Notes under the pieces: generated by a model | Told to the model about the DNA's origin: nothing | What the model saw: only the letters and a program-made list of their open reading frames with translations | The model's database searches: none | Translations under genes and position numbers: made by a program | DNA from: an uncultured Acetatifactor sp. | GTDB lineage: Bacteria > Bacillota > Clostridia > Lachnospirales > Lachnospiraceae | DNA: 35,009 nucleotides | NCBI GenBank assembly: GCA_947631615.1 | Contig: CANRLX010000023.1 | Location: forward strand, 1 to 35,009 | Direction of reading: 5' to 3' | Shown: positions 7,480 through 16,023 of the stretch, piece by piece | How positions within the stretch are numbered: the first letter of the stretch is position 1 | How the letters are laid out: every line of letters starts with the position of its first letter

Positions 7480-8550
7480 ATGATATATAGCAGCATGCAG
7501 TGGATAGATGATATTGATGAAGTGTCAGAGGAATTGCCCGAACTCAATGAATTGGCGGGCAAGTCTGTTCTCATCACAGGGGCATCGGGACTCATCTGTT
7601 CTGCAGTGACAGATATTTTCATCCGGTATAATGAGACCCATCCAGTGCCGATCAAGATCATTGCCGCGGGACGTAAATTTGAGAAAATAGCTGACAGATT
7701 CGGGAGGTACTGTGATAGAGCTTATTTTACATACTTTAATTACGATGCCTCAAAGACTGATAACCGAATAGATATTCACGCGGATTATATCATTCATGGC
7801 GCGGGCAACGCGTCTCCACATGCAATTATTACCGAACCAGTGGAGACGATGTTAAGCAACTTTGACGGGCTTTATTTTCTTCTTGCATATGCAAGAAAGA
7901 ACAGCTCTGAGAGACTTCTATATATCTCCAGTAGCGAGGTCTATGGAATAAAAAGGGATATTGCTCCTTATAACGAAAAAGACTTTGGTTATATTGACAT
8001 CATGAATCCAAGAAACTCGTATTCTGTGGGAAAACGAGCGGCAGAGACACTTTGTTCCAGCTTTCGGGAGGAGTATGGTATAAACTCGGTCATTGTTCGT
8101 CCCGGCCACATTTATGGTCCCACTGCACTGCCGCATGACAACAGAATTTCCTCGGCATTTGCTCATTCGGCAGCACGAGGTGAGACATTGGTGATGAAGA
8201 GTTCCGGAAGCCAACAGCGTAGTTACTGTTACTGTCTTGACTGTGCGTCTGCCATAGTAAAAGTACTTATGAAAGGTGCTTCAGGTGAAGCGTACAACAT
8301 ATCAAATCCGGATTCAATTGTTACGATACGCCAGATGGCAGAACAGATGGCTGTCGCGGGCGGAGTAGAATTGCGTGTGGAACAGCCAGAGGAATATGAG
8401 AAAGAAAGCTACAATCCTATGGAATGTTCGTCATTGAACAGTGACAAACTGTTATCATTGTCCTGGAAAGCAAAGTTTGATTTGTGCCGAGGAGTTGATC
8501 ATACGATCAGGATAATAAAATCACAGAATGAAGAAAAAGGTTTAATATAA
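7480..8550 (+). CDS. NAD(P)-dependent extended SDR, epimerase/dehydratase/reductase of the CDP-polyol type
   Basis: The 356-residue protein is an extended short-chain dehydrogenase with the TGASGLI glycine motif (33-39), the HGAGNASPH segment, the serine triad region LYISSSEVYG and the catalytic YSVGK (Y181, K185). RPGHIYGP is a normal substrate-domain motif. An unusual 25-residue N-terminal extension precedes the Rossmann fold. The LicD, IspD and SDR order is shared with loci that make CDP-arabinitol or CDP-mannitol, where an SDR of this kind reduces the CDP-ketose, so this gene most likely finishes the activated alditol. That role is inferred from context. A conventional nucleotide-sugar epimerase or decarboxylase cannot be excluded. 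Confidence 0.8.
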   Translation: MIYSSMQWIDDIDEVSEELPELNELAGKSVLITGASGLICSAVTDIFIRYNETHPVPIKIIAAGRKFEKIADRFGRYCDRAYFTYFNYDASKTDNRIDIHADYIIHGAGNASPHAIITEPVETMLSNFDGLYFLLAYARKNSSERLLYISSSEVYGIKRDIAPYNEKDFGYIDIMNPRNSYSVGKRAAETLCSSFREEYGINSVIVRPGHIYGPTALPHDNRISSAFAHSAARGETLVMKSSGSQQRSYCYCLDCASAIVKVLMKGASGEAYNISNPDSIVTIRQMAEQMAVAGGVELRVEQPEEYEKESYNPMECSSLNSDKLLSLSWKAKFDLCRGVDHTIRIIKSQNEEKGLI

Positions 8551-8569
8551 TCATTTATATTGAATTTTG

Positions 8570-8937
8570 GGCGAGGGAAAACCGACTAAAGGGAATGCTG
8601 GTTATCTGGATTTACCATTTGCGCGGGTGTTTAATATGCCGTATTCTATTGCCCTTCTATTTCTATATCTCTGGCTGCGCAAACGCATGAAAGGTGGGTT
8701 TGTACTTTTCTGCTTTTTGGCGGTAGCGGGCAGTATTCCTTGGAGTTATATATAACGCATGTGGCGATCCGTGATATCATTGGGATACTGAACATGCGAA
8801 TAGCGATGCCGCGGGTATATGAAGTTTGTATATCGAGCTTGGTCCATATTTCAATTGGGTATGCCAAGAACCATGATATGGTGATCTCAAGGATTAGTAA
8901 CAATACTCTGCAAAAAACGCAACGATCAGGTGGATAA
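8570..8937 (+). pseudogene. Remnant of an acyltransferase-3 (OafA-type) membrane protein, frameshifted
   Basis: This 386-base region between genes has two overlapping open frames. The first encodes a hydrophobic stretch ending AVAGSI. The second begins LELYITHVAIRDI and ends near LQKTQRSGG. Joined, they read GSI(S)LELYITHVAIR, the hallmark late motif of acyltransferase family 3, in which one T is missing at about 8737 (ATTCCTTGG in place of ATTTCCTTGG). The N-terminal two thirds of the family are absent, and there is an in-frame stop at 8561. It is therefore a truncated and frameshifted leftover of an O-acetyltransferase. Its last codon overlaps the ATG of the glycosyltransferase that follows. 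Confidence 0.72.
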
Positions 8938-10013
8938 TGCGATTTATGGATAAAGAAATCATCATCCTAACGATTAGCATGGGAAATGACGGCGTTGGAA
9001 GAGTGCTTAGTGAATTGTCCGACGAATGGGTCAAGAATGGCTGTAAGGTCAGGGTCATTCAGACCGGCGCGGATAATTATGGGGTGCATTACTCGATCGC
9101 GAGTGGGATCGATGTGATCAATATACATTCTGCCAGCAGGATCAAGCCTGTCCGATATATTCAAGAGATCCGTCAGGTTATTTCTATATTGAATAAGCAT
9201 CCTAACGCGACCGTCGTTGCTTTTGTTGTTGCTTCGACTTTTAATGCTGGCGTCGCCTCCTTGTTCACAAGCAATAGGATCGTTGTCTCCGAGAGAAATA
9301 ACCCAAAAGAATGTCCTTCCGGAAGGTTACAGCAAGTTCTAAGGGATTGGGCATTTTGCCGCGCGGACTGCTGCGTCTTTCAAACGGATGAGGCGAAGGC
9401 CATGTTTCCGAGAAAGGCGCGGAATAAGGGCGTAGTCATTCCAAACCCGATCGACGCGAATCTGCCTCAACCTTATCGTGGTGAGAGGAGAAAAGCCATT
9501 GTTGCGGCGTGTCGCTTGCATCCGCAGAAGAATCTTCCAATGCTGTTGAGGGCGTTTGCAAAATTTCACAATGATTACCCTGAGTACGTCTTGGAGATCT
9601 ACGGACAGGGAAATGAACGGGAGAATCTGGAGCAATTGGCAAAGGAACTCGAGATAGACCGTTTTGTATTTATGCCCGGCTTTTCTGATGACATCCATCA
9701 AATAATGCTGGACGCCGCGATGTATGTCTCTTCGTCGGACTATGAAGGGATATCAAATTCGATGCTGGAAGCCATGTGCATGGGCGTTCCCACAGTCGTA
9801 ACAGACTGCCCTGTCGGCGGAGCGAGGATGGTGATCCGTAATAATGAAAACGGGATACTTGTTCCGGTCGGCGACGCGGGGGCGATGTGCGCGGCTATGG
9901 AGAAGGTCGTAGGAGATGAGACCTTTGCACGCGCTATCTCTGAAGAGGCCGCAAAAATCAGAGATGAATTTCCGGTAAAAGCAATAGCAGAAAGATGGCT
10001 AAAAATACTCTGA
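8937..10013 (+). CDS. GT4-family glycosyltransferase
   Basis: The 358-residue protein is a GT-B fold retaining glycosyltransferase. The N-terminal acceptor domain begins with IIILTISMGNDGVGRVLSEL. The donor domain has VIPNPID, CRLHPQKNLPMLLRAF, IYGQGNERENL and the E-x7-E type motif in SDYEGISNSMLEAM, then VTDCPVGG. It should add a hexose or amino sugar to the lipid-linked repeat unit on the cytoplasmic face. AGGTGG lies close before the ATG at 8937. A second in-frame ATG at 8946 is an alternative start. The gene abuts the acyltransferase remnant, so its 5' neighbour has probably been replaced. Donor and acceptor cannot be told from the sequence. Confidence 0.9.
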   Translation: MRFMDKEIIILTISMGNDGVGRVLSELSDEWVKNGCKVRVIQTGADNYGVHYSIASGIDVINIHSASRIKPVRYIQEIRQVISILNKHPNATVVAFVVASTFNAGVASLFTSNRIVVSERNNPKECPSGRLQQVLRDWAFCRADCCVFQTDEAKAMFPRKARNKGVVIPNPIDANLPQPYRGERRKAIVAACRLHPQKNLPMLLRAFAKFHNDYPEYVLEIYGQGNERENLEQLAKELEIDRFVFMPGFSDDIHQIMLDAAMYVSSSDYEGISNSMLEAMCMGVPTVVTDCPVGGARMVIRNNENGILVPVGDAGAMCAAMEKVVGDETFARAISEEAAKIRDEFPVKAIAERWLKIL

Positions 10014-10040
10014 CGTGATAATACAAAGGAGAAAGTGCGT

Positions 10041-11165
10041 ATGATACTGTTCATGACAATGTTTATTGTCATTGCCCTAATAGGACTGATGCTGGTAGCC
10101 AACCAGAAGAAAAAAGTGTTCATCACCGTTGGAGATCTGCCGTTCAGTACTGACAGCGAACATGTATATTTGGCACTTTGCTTTTTGGTGATGTTTCTTC
10201 TCTGTGCTTTGCGTGATCCATCTGTTGGAGTTGATACCAAGACATACGTGCAAACGTTTATCAATAAAAACGTTCTGGAAAGTGAGATAGATGGTGCGAA
10301 TAAATTTGAAATTGGATATAGGCTCTATATCAGTGCTTTGAGACTGATTACCAATAATAAACAGGCATATATTTTCATAACAGCACTTATAACATTTATT
10401 GGTACATACAGCTTTGTAGAGAAAAACTGCAATGGAAGTTATTGCCTCAGCATTATGATTTTCACTCCATTTTTATACTACTCGTATTTTAGCGCACTCA
10501 GGCAGTCATTGGCAATAGCTATAGCCATCAATGGCTTTCATTATATATGTGAAAGGAAATGGATTAAGGCAACGGCTTTGATCGTGATGGGAGGGAGTTT
10601 TCATTATACGGCTCTCATACTATTGGCTTTTATCCCGCTGACTATAACGAAGTGGACAAAACGGAAGGTCATGATTGCTCTTTTGATGTCAGCGGCAGGT
10701 GTGGCTTTATTTGAACCGCTAATGAATTTGGTACTAAGGTTTTTCCCGATATATACGAGGTATTGGGAATCAGGTATGATGAGACCAGAGCAATTAAGTA
10801 ATGGAACTTTTTCTATGCTGGTAATCATGATGTGTACGTTTTCTTTTTTTAATCTAGTTAAGAATGGGAATGTGATTGAGGATCAGCAGGCGCGTTCAAA
10901 ATATATTTGCGCATTAGCTGGATCGATATTTTGTGTATTTATCAGTATTCTTGGCATGCGGCAGGGCATATTTAGCAGAGTGACGAGATACTTCATCCCA
11001 TTTACTATGGTGCTTACAGCTAGTACATACAAATACTATGTAAACAAATTCAAGTTCTTGTTCTGCCTTGGCGTGGCGTTGATCATGGGTGCGTATTTCT
11101 ATGTGAAATTGCGCGGCAATATGTATCAGATCATCCCGTACAAGTTTTTCTTTGGGAGTACTTGA
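10041..11165 (+). CDS. EpsG-type polysaccharide polymerase (Wzy-like)
   Basis: The 374-residue membrane protein has many hydrophobic segments and the EpsG family markers RDPSVGVDTKTY (near 55-66), FEIGYRLYIS, FSALRQSLAIAIAI and GGSFHYTALILL. EpsG/Wzy proteins join repeat units on the outer face of the membrane into a long chain. The ATG at 10041 has AAAGGAG 8 bases upstream; an in-frame GTG lies at 10035. The gene is AT-rich, as polymerase genes in such loci often are. The stop overlaps the start of the next gene. It is the only polymerase candidate in the window, so this locus probably uses the Wzx/Wzy route together with the flippase downstream. Confidence 0.88.
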   Translation: MILFMTMFIVIALIGLMLVANQKKKVFITVGDLPFSTDSEHVYLALCFLVMFLLCALRDPSVGVDTKTYVQTFINKNVLESEIDGANKFEIGYRLYISALRLITNNKQAYIFITALITFIGTYSFVEKNCNGSYCLSIMIFTPFLYYSYFSALRQSLAIAIAINGFHYICERKWIKATALIVMGGSFHYTALILLAFIPLTITKWTKRKVMIALLMSAAGVALFEPLMNLVLRFFPIYTRYWESGMMRPEQLSNGTFSMLVIMMCTFSFFNLVKNGNVIEDQQARSKYICALAGSIFCVFISILGMRQGIFSRVTRYFIPFTMVLTASTYKYYVNKFKFLFCLGVALIMGAYFYVKLRGNMYQIIPYKFFFGST

Positions 11166-12271
11166 TGAAACGCAAAGTTGTTGAATTCATCACTAACCTC
11201 AGTGATGGGGGAGCAGAGAACTTAGTCAAAACGTATGCGCTCATGATCGACAAAGATAAATTCGATATATCTGTCGTAACGATCAGGAACTTTACCAATA
11301 CAGCTGTTTATAGAACGCTGAAGGATAATGGCGTCAGGATCATACCTGTGTATCCCAGTTGGAATTTAGCGATCAAAGTATTTAACAAGCTGTTTGGATA
11401 TTTTTACATCAGTTGGCGGCTACGCACAATATTTGAAGAGTATGGCGAGGTCATCCATGCTCATCTGTATACACTTAAGTATCTGCACCGCATCCGGAAC
11501 AGTCTGAAAGATAAACAACTTTTTTACACATGCCATAGTATTCCGCAAGTATCTTTTGGCGGTAAGCAGAGCGCTTATGCCAAGGAGCTGCACGATTCAA
11601 ATGGCCTGCGGATCATTGCGCTTCATGATGATATGCGCAAAGAGATCAATGAGATGTTTGGCGTTGATGATACCGTGGTGATCCATAACGGGATCGATTT
11701 CGGCCGGTATTTGAGTGCATCCGGCGGCCGTGAGCGTGTGCGGGAGAGTTTGCATATCCCGCCGTCCAGTTTTGTCCTTGGCCATGTCGGCAGGTTTCAT
11801 CCTGTGAAAAATCATGAGTTGTTGGTAGAACTGTTTGCCATGCTTTCAGATCGGGATCCAAACATGTTCTTGCTGTTAGTGGGCGATGGGGGGACAAAGA
11901 AAGAAATCGCTGGCCGGCTGGATCGTCATGGGCTTCAAGGGCGCTATCTCATCCTTTCTAACCGCACAGACGTGCCGGAATTGATGCAGGCAATGGACGT
12001 CTTCGTTTTTCCTTCAAAGTTTGAAGGGCTGGGAATCGTACTTGTTGAGGCTCAGGTATCAGGGCTGCGGTGCGTCGTTTCTGATGCGGTCCCGGATGCG
12101 GCCTTGCTGACGGAACAGATCGTGAAGGTCAGCTTGGACGCTCCGATAGAAAAATGGTGTGAAGCTATTTTGGGTGACCGTATAAAGGGCACGCCGCACG
12201 GAAGGCTCACGGACTACGATATGAACAACGAGATAAAAAACTTGGAAAAGATGTATCTTGGCGAAGGCTGA
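11165..12271 (+). CDS. GT4-family glycosyltransferase
   Basis: The 368-residue GT-B glycosyltransferase opens with EFITNLSDGGAENLVKTYA, typical of the GT4 acceptor domain (GGAE loop). It continues with IHAHLYTLKYL, VIHNGIDFGRY, GHVGRFHPVKNHELLVEL, LLLVGDGGTKKEI and the nucleotide-binding FPSKFEGLGIVLVEAQ. It should extend the lipid-linked oligosaccharide. The ATG at 11165 overlaps the EpsG stop (TGATG), and a TTG codon before it is also in frame. A run of six G at 11888-11893 lies in the coding region but is shorter than the suspected variable tracts and in frame. The exact sugar is unknown. Confidence 0.9.
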   Translation: MKRKVVEFITNLSDGGAENLVKTYALMIDKDKFDISVVTIRNFTNTAVYRTLKDNGVRIIPVYPSWNLAIKVFNKLFGYFYISWRLRTIFEEYGEVIHAHLYTLKYLHRIRNSLKDKQLFYTCHSIPQVSFGGKQSAYAKELHDSNGLRIIALHDDMRKEINEMFGVDDTVVIHNGIDFGRYLSASGGRERVRESLHIPPSSFVLGHVGRFHPVKNHELLVELFAMLSDRDPNMFLLLVGDGGTKKEIAGRLDRHGLQGRYLILSNRTDVPELMQAMDVFVFPSKFEGLGIVLVEAQVSGLRCVVSDAVPDAALLTEQIVKVSLDAPIEKWCEAILGDRIKGTPHGRLTDYDMNNEIKNLEKMYLGEG

Positions 12272-12295
12272 TACGCGGGGGAGTGATTTGCTGAG

Positions 12296-13456
12296 ATGAA
12301 GATCGGTATCATATCTGAGTTTAAGATTGATACAGTAAACTACGGAAACAATTTACAGGCATATGCCCTAAATAAATATCTGCGGGACAGGTTTCCCGGG
12401 AGCGTTGTTGAAACACTTTACTTTAAAGACAGAAAAGACAGCTATATGCGCGAAGTAACTTCCTACTTGGCCCTGCTGCGGTTATACATCGGCAGAGCAT
12501 ATTGGAAGATCAGGGGCAAAAAGTCCTCCGCGCCTGGGCTGGATAGAGCGTTGATCGGCGGGCGGCTGGAGGCGTTCCATTCGTTTCAGAAAGCAAATAT
12601 CGTTTTGCCGGCTCAGGGTATGACCTGGGAACGCCTGCTTGGATCTGATTACACGACTTTTATCGTTGGATCGGATGTGGTTTGGACGCAATCGAAAGCA
12701 AATATAAACAAGATCAAATTTCTTGATTTTGAGAATATGAAAAAGGCCGCAAAGATCGCCTACGCGGCCTCGTTCGGGCAGAATATGATCCCCCGTGAGA
12801 ATCGGAATGCGATCCGGAAAGCACTCCGGTCCTTCAAAGCGATCTCTGTCCGGGAGACCTCGTCCGTTGCGCTTCTCCGTTCCATAGGCGTGGAAAATGC
12901 AGTGCGGACAGCAGACCCCACGTTGCTTCTGTCGGCGCAGGAGTGGTCCCTGCTGGAACGGGCCCCGAGGAGCATTGAGATCGGGGGACCGTTTATCTTT
13001 GCGTATGTTTTGGGTATCAGCAGGGAACAGCGCGCGCTGATTGAGCGGATCGGTAAAGACAAGGGTCTGCCAGTCGTATATGTTCCCTATGCATCCGGCG
13101 AAAAAGGAAACAACGAAGCGATTTATGGCGACATTGCGGTGTCGGACTGCAGCCCGGAGGAATGGCTGTGGCTGATCAACAACGCAGAACTCGTGTTGAC
13201 GGACAGCTTCCACGGAGTTGCGCTCTCTACGGTGTACGAGAAGAAGTTTGTCGTACTGAAACGGAACTATGTTCGGGATATCAATATCCGGCTTACAGAT
13301 TACTTGGCATCCATCGGGCAGATAGATAAGCTTATTGACCCGACTGAGGACATAAAGCTGGATGCCATGCAATGGGATTATACGGCCATCGGGGCAAAAC
13401 TCGATGAGTTCCGGGCGTTTTCTAAATCGTTCCTGGACGATGCTTTGTCAGGCTAA
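12296..13456 (+). CDS. Polysaccharide pyruvyltransferase-family protein
   Basis: The 386-residue protein matches the polysaccharide pyruvyl transferase family (CsaB/WcaK/EpsO-like). The N-terminus has NYGNNLQAYAL (15-25), followed by VGSDVVWTQ, AYAASFGQN, the SVRETSSVALL segment, TADPTLLL, and the C-terminal TDSFHGVALSTVY that binds the substrate in this fold. Members put a ketal-linked pyruvate on a sugar, or act as glycosyltransferase-like enzymes. In clostridial loci they commonly accompany ferredoxin/F420-beta-like proteins, and one is found downstream here (17008-18759). The ribosome site GGGGGAG sits about 14 bases from the ATG, which is long. Confidence 0.85.
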   Translation: MKIGIISEFKIDTVNYGNNLQAYALNKYLRDRFPGSVVETLYFKDRKDSYMREVTSYLALLRLYIGRAYWKIRGKKSSAPGLDRALIGGRLEAFHSFQKANIVLPAQGMTWERLLGSDYTTFIVGSDVVWTQSKANINKIKFLDFENMKKAAKIAYAASFGQNMIPRENRNAIRKALRSFKAISVRETSSVALLRSIGVENAVRTADPTLLLSAQEWSLLERAPRSIEIGGPFIFAYVLGISREQRALIERIGKDKGLPVVYVPYASGEKGNNEAIYGDIAVSDCSPEEWLWLINNAELVLTDSFHGVALSTVYEKKFVVLKRNYVRDINIRLTDYLASIGQIDKLIDPTEDIKLDAMQWDYTAIGAKLDEFRAFSKSFLDDALSG

Positions 13457-13558
13457 ATGCCGCAGATGACACTCTGGAAACGTCATGGGCAGCTTTAAGG
13501 CAGACAGCGGGGACAAATGATCATGAGACAGGACGGCAATTAAAGGCTTGGCAGAATA

Positions 13559-15091
13559 ATGGACAGCAAAACGCAAAAACAGATATCGGTAGGCGCAGTG
13601 CTCTCCTATATGGTGATCATTGTACAGCTCGTCAGCGGACTTGTTTATACGCCTATTGTATTGAATACATTGGGGAAAAGCCAGTACGGGATCTATTCGC
13701 TGTGCACATCGTTTATGGGTTACCTTACGATCATGAACGGCGGGGCGAACGCGGCTTATATACGGTTTTATGTACAGACAAAGGTAAAGGATCCGGATAG
13801 GATATCCAGCTTAAACGGCGTCTTTCTGAAGATATTTTCGATACTGGCACTGATCGCGCTGGCTGGCGGGTGGCTGATCGGCGCATATAGTCCGGCCATT
13901 TTCGGCAGTAAGATCAGCCCGGCTGAGTATGATACTGTGAGGCGTTGCTTTGATGTTTTGGCGGTCAATGCAGCTGTTCAGATCATGAACTGCATATTCA
14001 GTTCCCTGGTCATCGCGAATGAGCGGTTCATTTTTTCAAAAACAGTCAACATTCTGGTCGCGATCCTCAATCCGGTGCTGACAGCACCGTTCCTGTTTGC
14101 AGGATACAGCTGCGTTGTTATTATAGTGATCCATTTGATCACTATGACATTGACGTTATTAATAAATATATTATATAGTTTTCATTTTCTGAAGGTCCGA
14201 TTCGTGATGAAGGACGGGGACCCGGCATTGCTGAGAGATATTGCGCAGTTCGCCGGTTTTATCGTGTTGCAGAGCATCATGGATCAGGTCAACTGGCAGA
14301 TCGATAAATTCATTCTGGCCAGAACTCATGGTACAGATGAGATATCCCTCTATTCGGTGGGATCGACGTTCAACAAGTACTATATTACCTTTTCGACGGC
14401 ATTGTCCAACGTATTTATTGCGCAGGTCAATAAGCTGCAGGCGAGCGGGAATAAACAAAAACTCAACCAATTGTTCATTCGGTCCAGCAGGATTTTTGCC
14501 TATTTGATATGGCTGGTCATGTCTGCGTATATCATTTTTGGCGAGCAATTTGTAATTTGCTGGGCAGGAAAGGAATATGCGGCCTCCTATGCGATAGGCC
14601 TTATGCTCATGCTTCCGGTCACGGCGTCTCTGACAATGGGACTGGCGCAGGATATCGCCCGGGCGATGAACAAGCATCAGCTGCAGATCGTAATAAATTT
14701 TGGGATATGTATTATAAACATGATTGTGAGTATCCCGCTGGCCATCCGGTGGGGGGCGGTCGGCTCGGCATTTGGCACATTTGCTGCGGAAATATGCATG
14801 TGTCTGATATTTGAACCCCTATATTATAAAAAGGTCCTGGGGCTGGACATAAAGGAACTGTTCTTTCAGATCTGTCGAATCCTGCCGGGGCTTATAGCGC
14901 CGGTCATCTGCGGTGTACTGCTCGTGTATTTTGATATGCTCAGGGCCAGTTATCTGAGTATTGCCGCTTTCGGAGCGCTGTACGTGGTCATCTACGGTGT
15001 TTCTATGTGGATGCTGGCTTTTGATGACATCGAGAAGGCACTGGCAAAAGGATTTATCATGAAATTCATCCCACGCGGGAGAAAAGGGTGA
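13559..15091 (+). CDS. Wzx-type lipid-linked oligosaccharide flippase (MOP superfamily)
   Basis: The 510-residue protein has 12 or more hydrophobic segments in the pattern of polysaccharide transporters. The first lie in GAVLSYMVIIVQLVSGLVYTP with the following LGKSQYGIYSL loop, a signature of the MOP exporter family, and NGGANAAYIRFY is another common element. It should move undecaprenyl-linked repeat units to the outer face, where the EpsG-type polymerase would join them. A 102-base gap precedes it, with no clear terminator, and a weak AAAGG lies before the ATG. The protein ends with a basic tail (FIPRGRKG). The length is close to that of Firmicute flippases, and I see no disruption. Confidence 0.93.
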   Translation: MDSKTQKQISVGAVLSYMVIIVQLVSGLVYTPIVLNTLGKSQYGIYSLCTSFMGYLTIMNGGANAAYIRFYVQTKVKDPDRISSLNGVFLKIFSILALIALAGGWLIGAYSPAIFGSKISPAEYDTVRRCFDVLAVNAAVQIMNCIFSSLVIANERFIFSKTVNILVAILNPVLTAPFLFAGYSCVVIIVIHLITMTLTLLINILYSFHFLKVRFVMKDGDPALLRDIAQFAGFIVLQSIMDQVNWQIDKFILARTHGTDEISLYSVGSTFNKYYITFSTALSNVFIAQVNKLQASGNKQKLNQLFIRSSRIFAYLIWLVMSAYIIFGEQFVICWAGKEYAASYAIGLMLMLPVTASLTMGLAQDIARAMNKHQLQIVINFGICIINMIVSIPLAIRWGAVGSAFGTFAAEICMCLIFEPLYYKKVLGLDIKELFFQICRILPGLIAPVICGVLLVYFDMLRASYLSIAAFGALYVVIYGVSMWMLAFDDIEKALAKGFIMKFIPRGRKG

Positions 15092-15145
15092 AAGGCGGAT
15101 ACGCGGCCGCGGCTGGAGGAGCAAAACACTGGGGAGGCATAGGCA

Positions 15146-16015
15146 ATGCTGGGGAAGAACTCTGATCTGTACAAAGCATGGCAACAGGACTGGAAACGCT
15201 ACGAGCGTATGCCGGCGGAACTCACGATCGCCAATCTGGGAAGCACCTGCGACGCGAATAATTTCGATTACTCCTACTGGGACATGGTCGGGTTTAATTT
15301 CGCTTCCGGCCCGCAGGACATGTATTACGACAATCAACTGCTGGAGCAGTACGGAAAGCGTCTGAGAAAGGGAGCCGTTGTTTTTATCTGTCTGTCGGAG
15401 TTCGCATTTCTGGTGGACAAGTATAAGATGGATTACCGCAATTATAAGTATTACGGCTATGTGGAACCAGGCAGGATATTGAATTATACCCCACGAAAGG
15501 CCGCCATGATAAAACACTGTCCCGGATTGCTTTACAGCAAATGCCTCAAGCAGGAGATAAAAGGGTACATAAAAAAGCTGCTAAGATATGAGCAGCACAA
15601 GAACAGATCGGCCGCACCGCTGAAAGACAGTGCAAAGCAGATGATGCGCAATTGGATGCGGGAATTTGGCTGGGAGAACGGTGTGCGGGTCACAGCCGAG
15701 CAGAGGGAAACGATGGCGCGGTCATGGAGCCTGTTCATGAGCGATATCGAATACTGCCGGGAAAATGATCTAGTGCCTGTGGTCGTGATTCCGCCATTTG
15801 TTGATCACCTGAAAAATGAAATGCCGGTTGGTGTTCTGGATGAATGTCTCTGGCGCTATATCGCGGCGATAGAGGAACAGGGAATCAGGGTGATCAGTTT
15901 TTGGGATGATTCTGAGTTGGCGAATGAGAAGTATTATAGAACGCCCATCTGTCTGAATGAGGACGGGAAAAAACTATTCAATTGTAAACTGCGTTCTGCG
16001 GTGTTTGGGGAGTGA
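15146..16015 (+). CDS. SGNH-hydrolase-like protein of polysaccharide loci, function unknown
   Basis: The 289-residue protein has no signal peptide or membrane segment. The N-terminal LTIANLGSTCDANNFDYSYW (about 26-45) resembles the first block of SGNH-like proteins of surface-glycan loci, where NLGSS(H/T) is followed by FDY, and GKRLRKGAVVFICLSEFAF would be the next strand. The later VPVVVIPPFVDHLKN is compatible with the catalytic Asp/His region of a GDSL-like fold. I would expect an esterase- or acyltransferase-like role on the polysaccharide, possibly related to DltD. No nucleophile can be assigned with confidence beyond the Ser of NLGST (S33). It sits between the flippase and an aldo/keto reductase. 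Confidence 0.6.
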   Translation: MLGKNSDLYKAWQQDWKRYERMPAELTIANLGSTCDANNFDYSYWDMVGFNFASGPQDMYYDNQLLEQYGKRLRKGAVVFICLSEFAFLVDKYKMDYRNYKYYGYVEPGRILNYTPRKAAMIKHCPGLLYSKCLKQEIKGYIKKLLRYEQHKNRSAAPLKDSAKQMMRNWMREFGWENGVRVTAEQRETMARSWSLFMSDIEYCRENDLVPVVVIPPFVDHLKNEMPVGVLDECLWRYIAAIEEQGIRVISFWDDSELANEKYYRTPICLNEDGKKLFNCKLRSAVFGE

Positions 16016-16023
16016 GAAATACG

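Noticed and set aside
11888..11893. G6 run in the second glycosyltransferase, and other G6 runs near 14751, 17257 and 17299
   Set aside because: They are in frame, encode conserved Gly or ordinary residues, and are short enough to be expected by chance. I do not count them as phase tracts.
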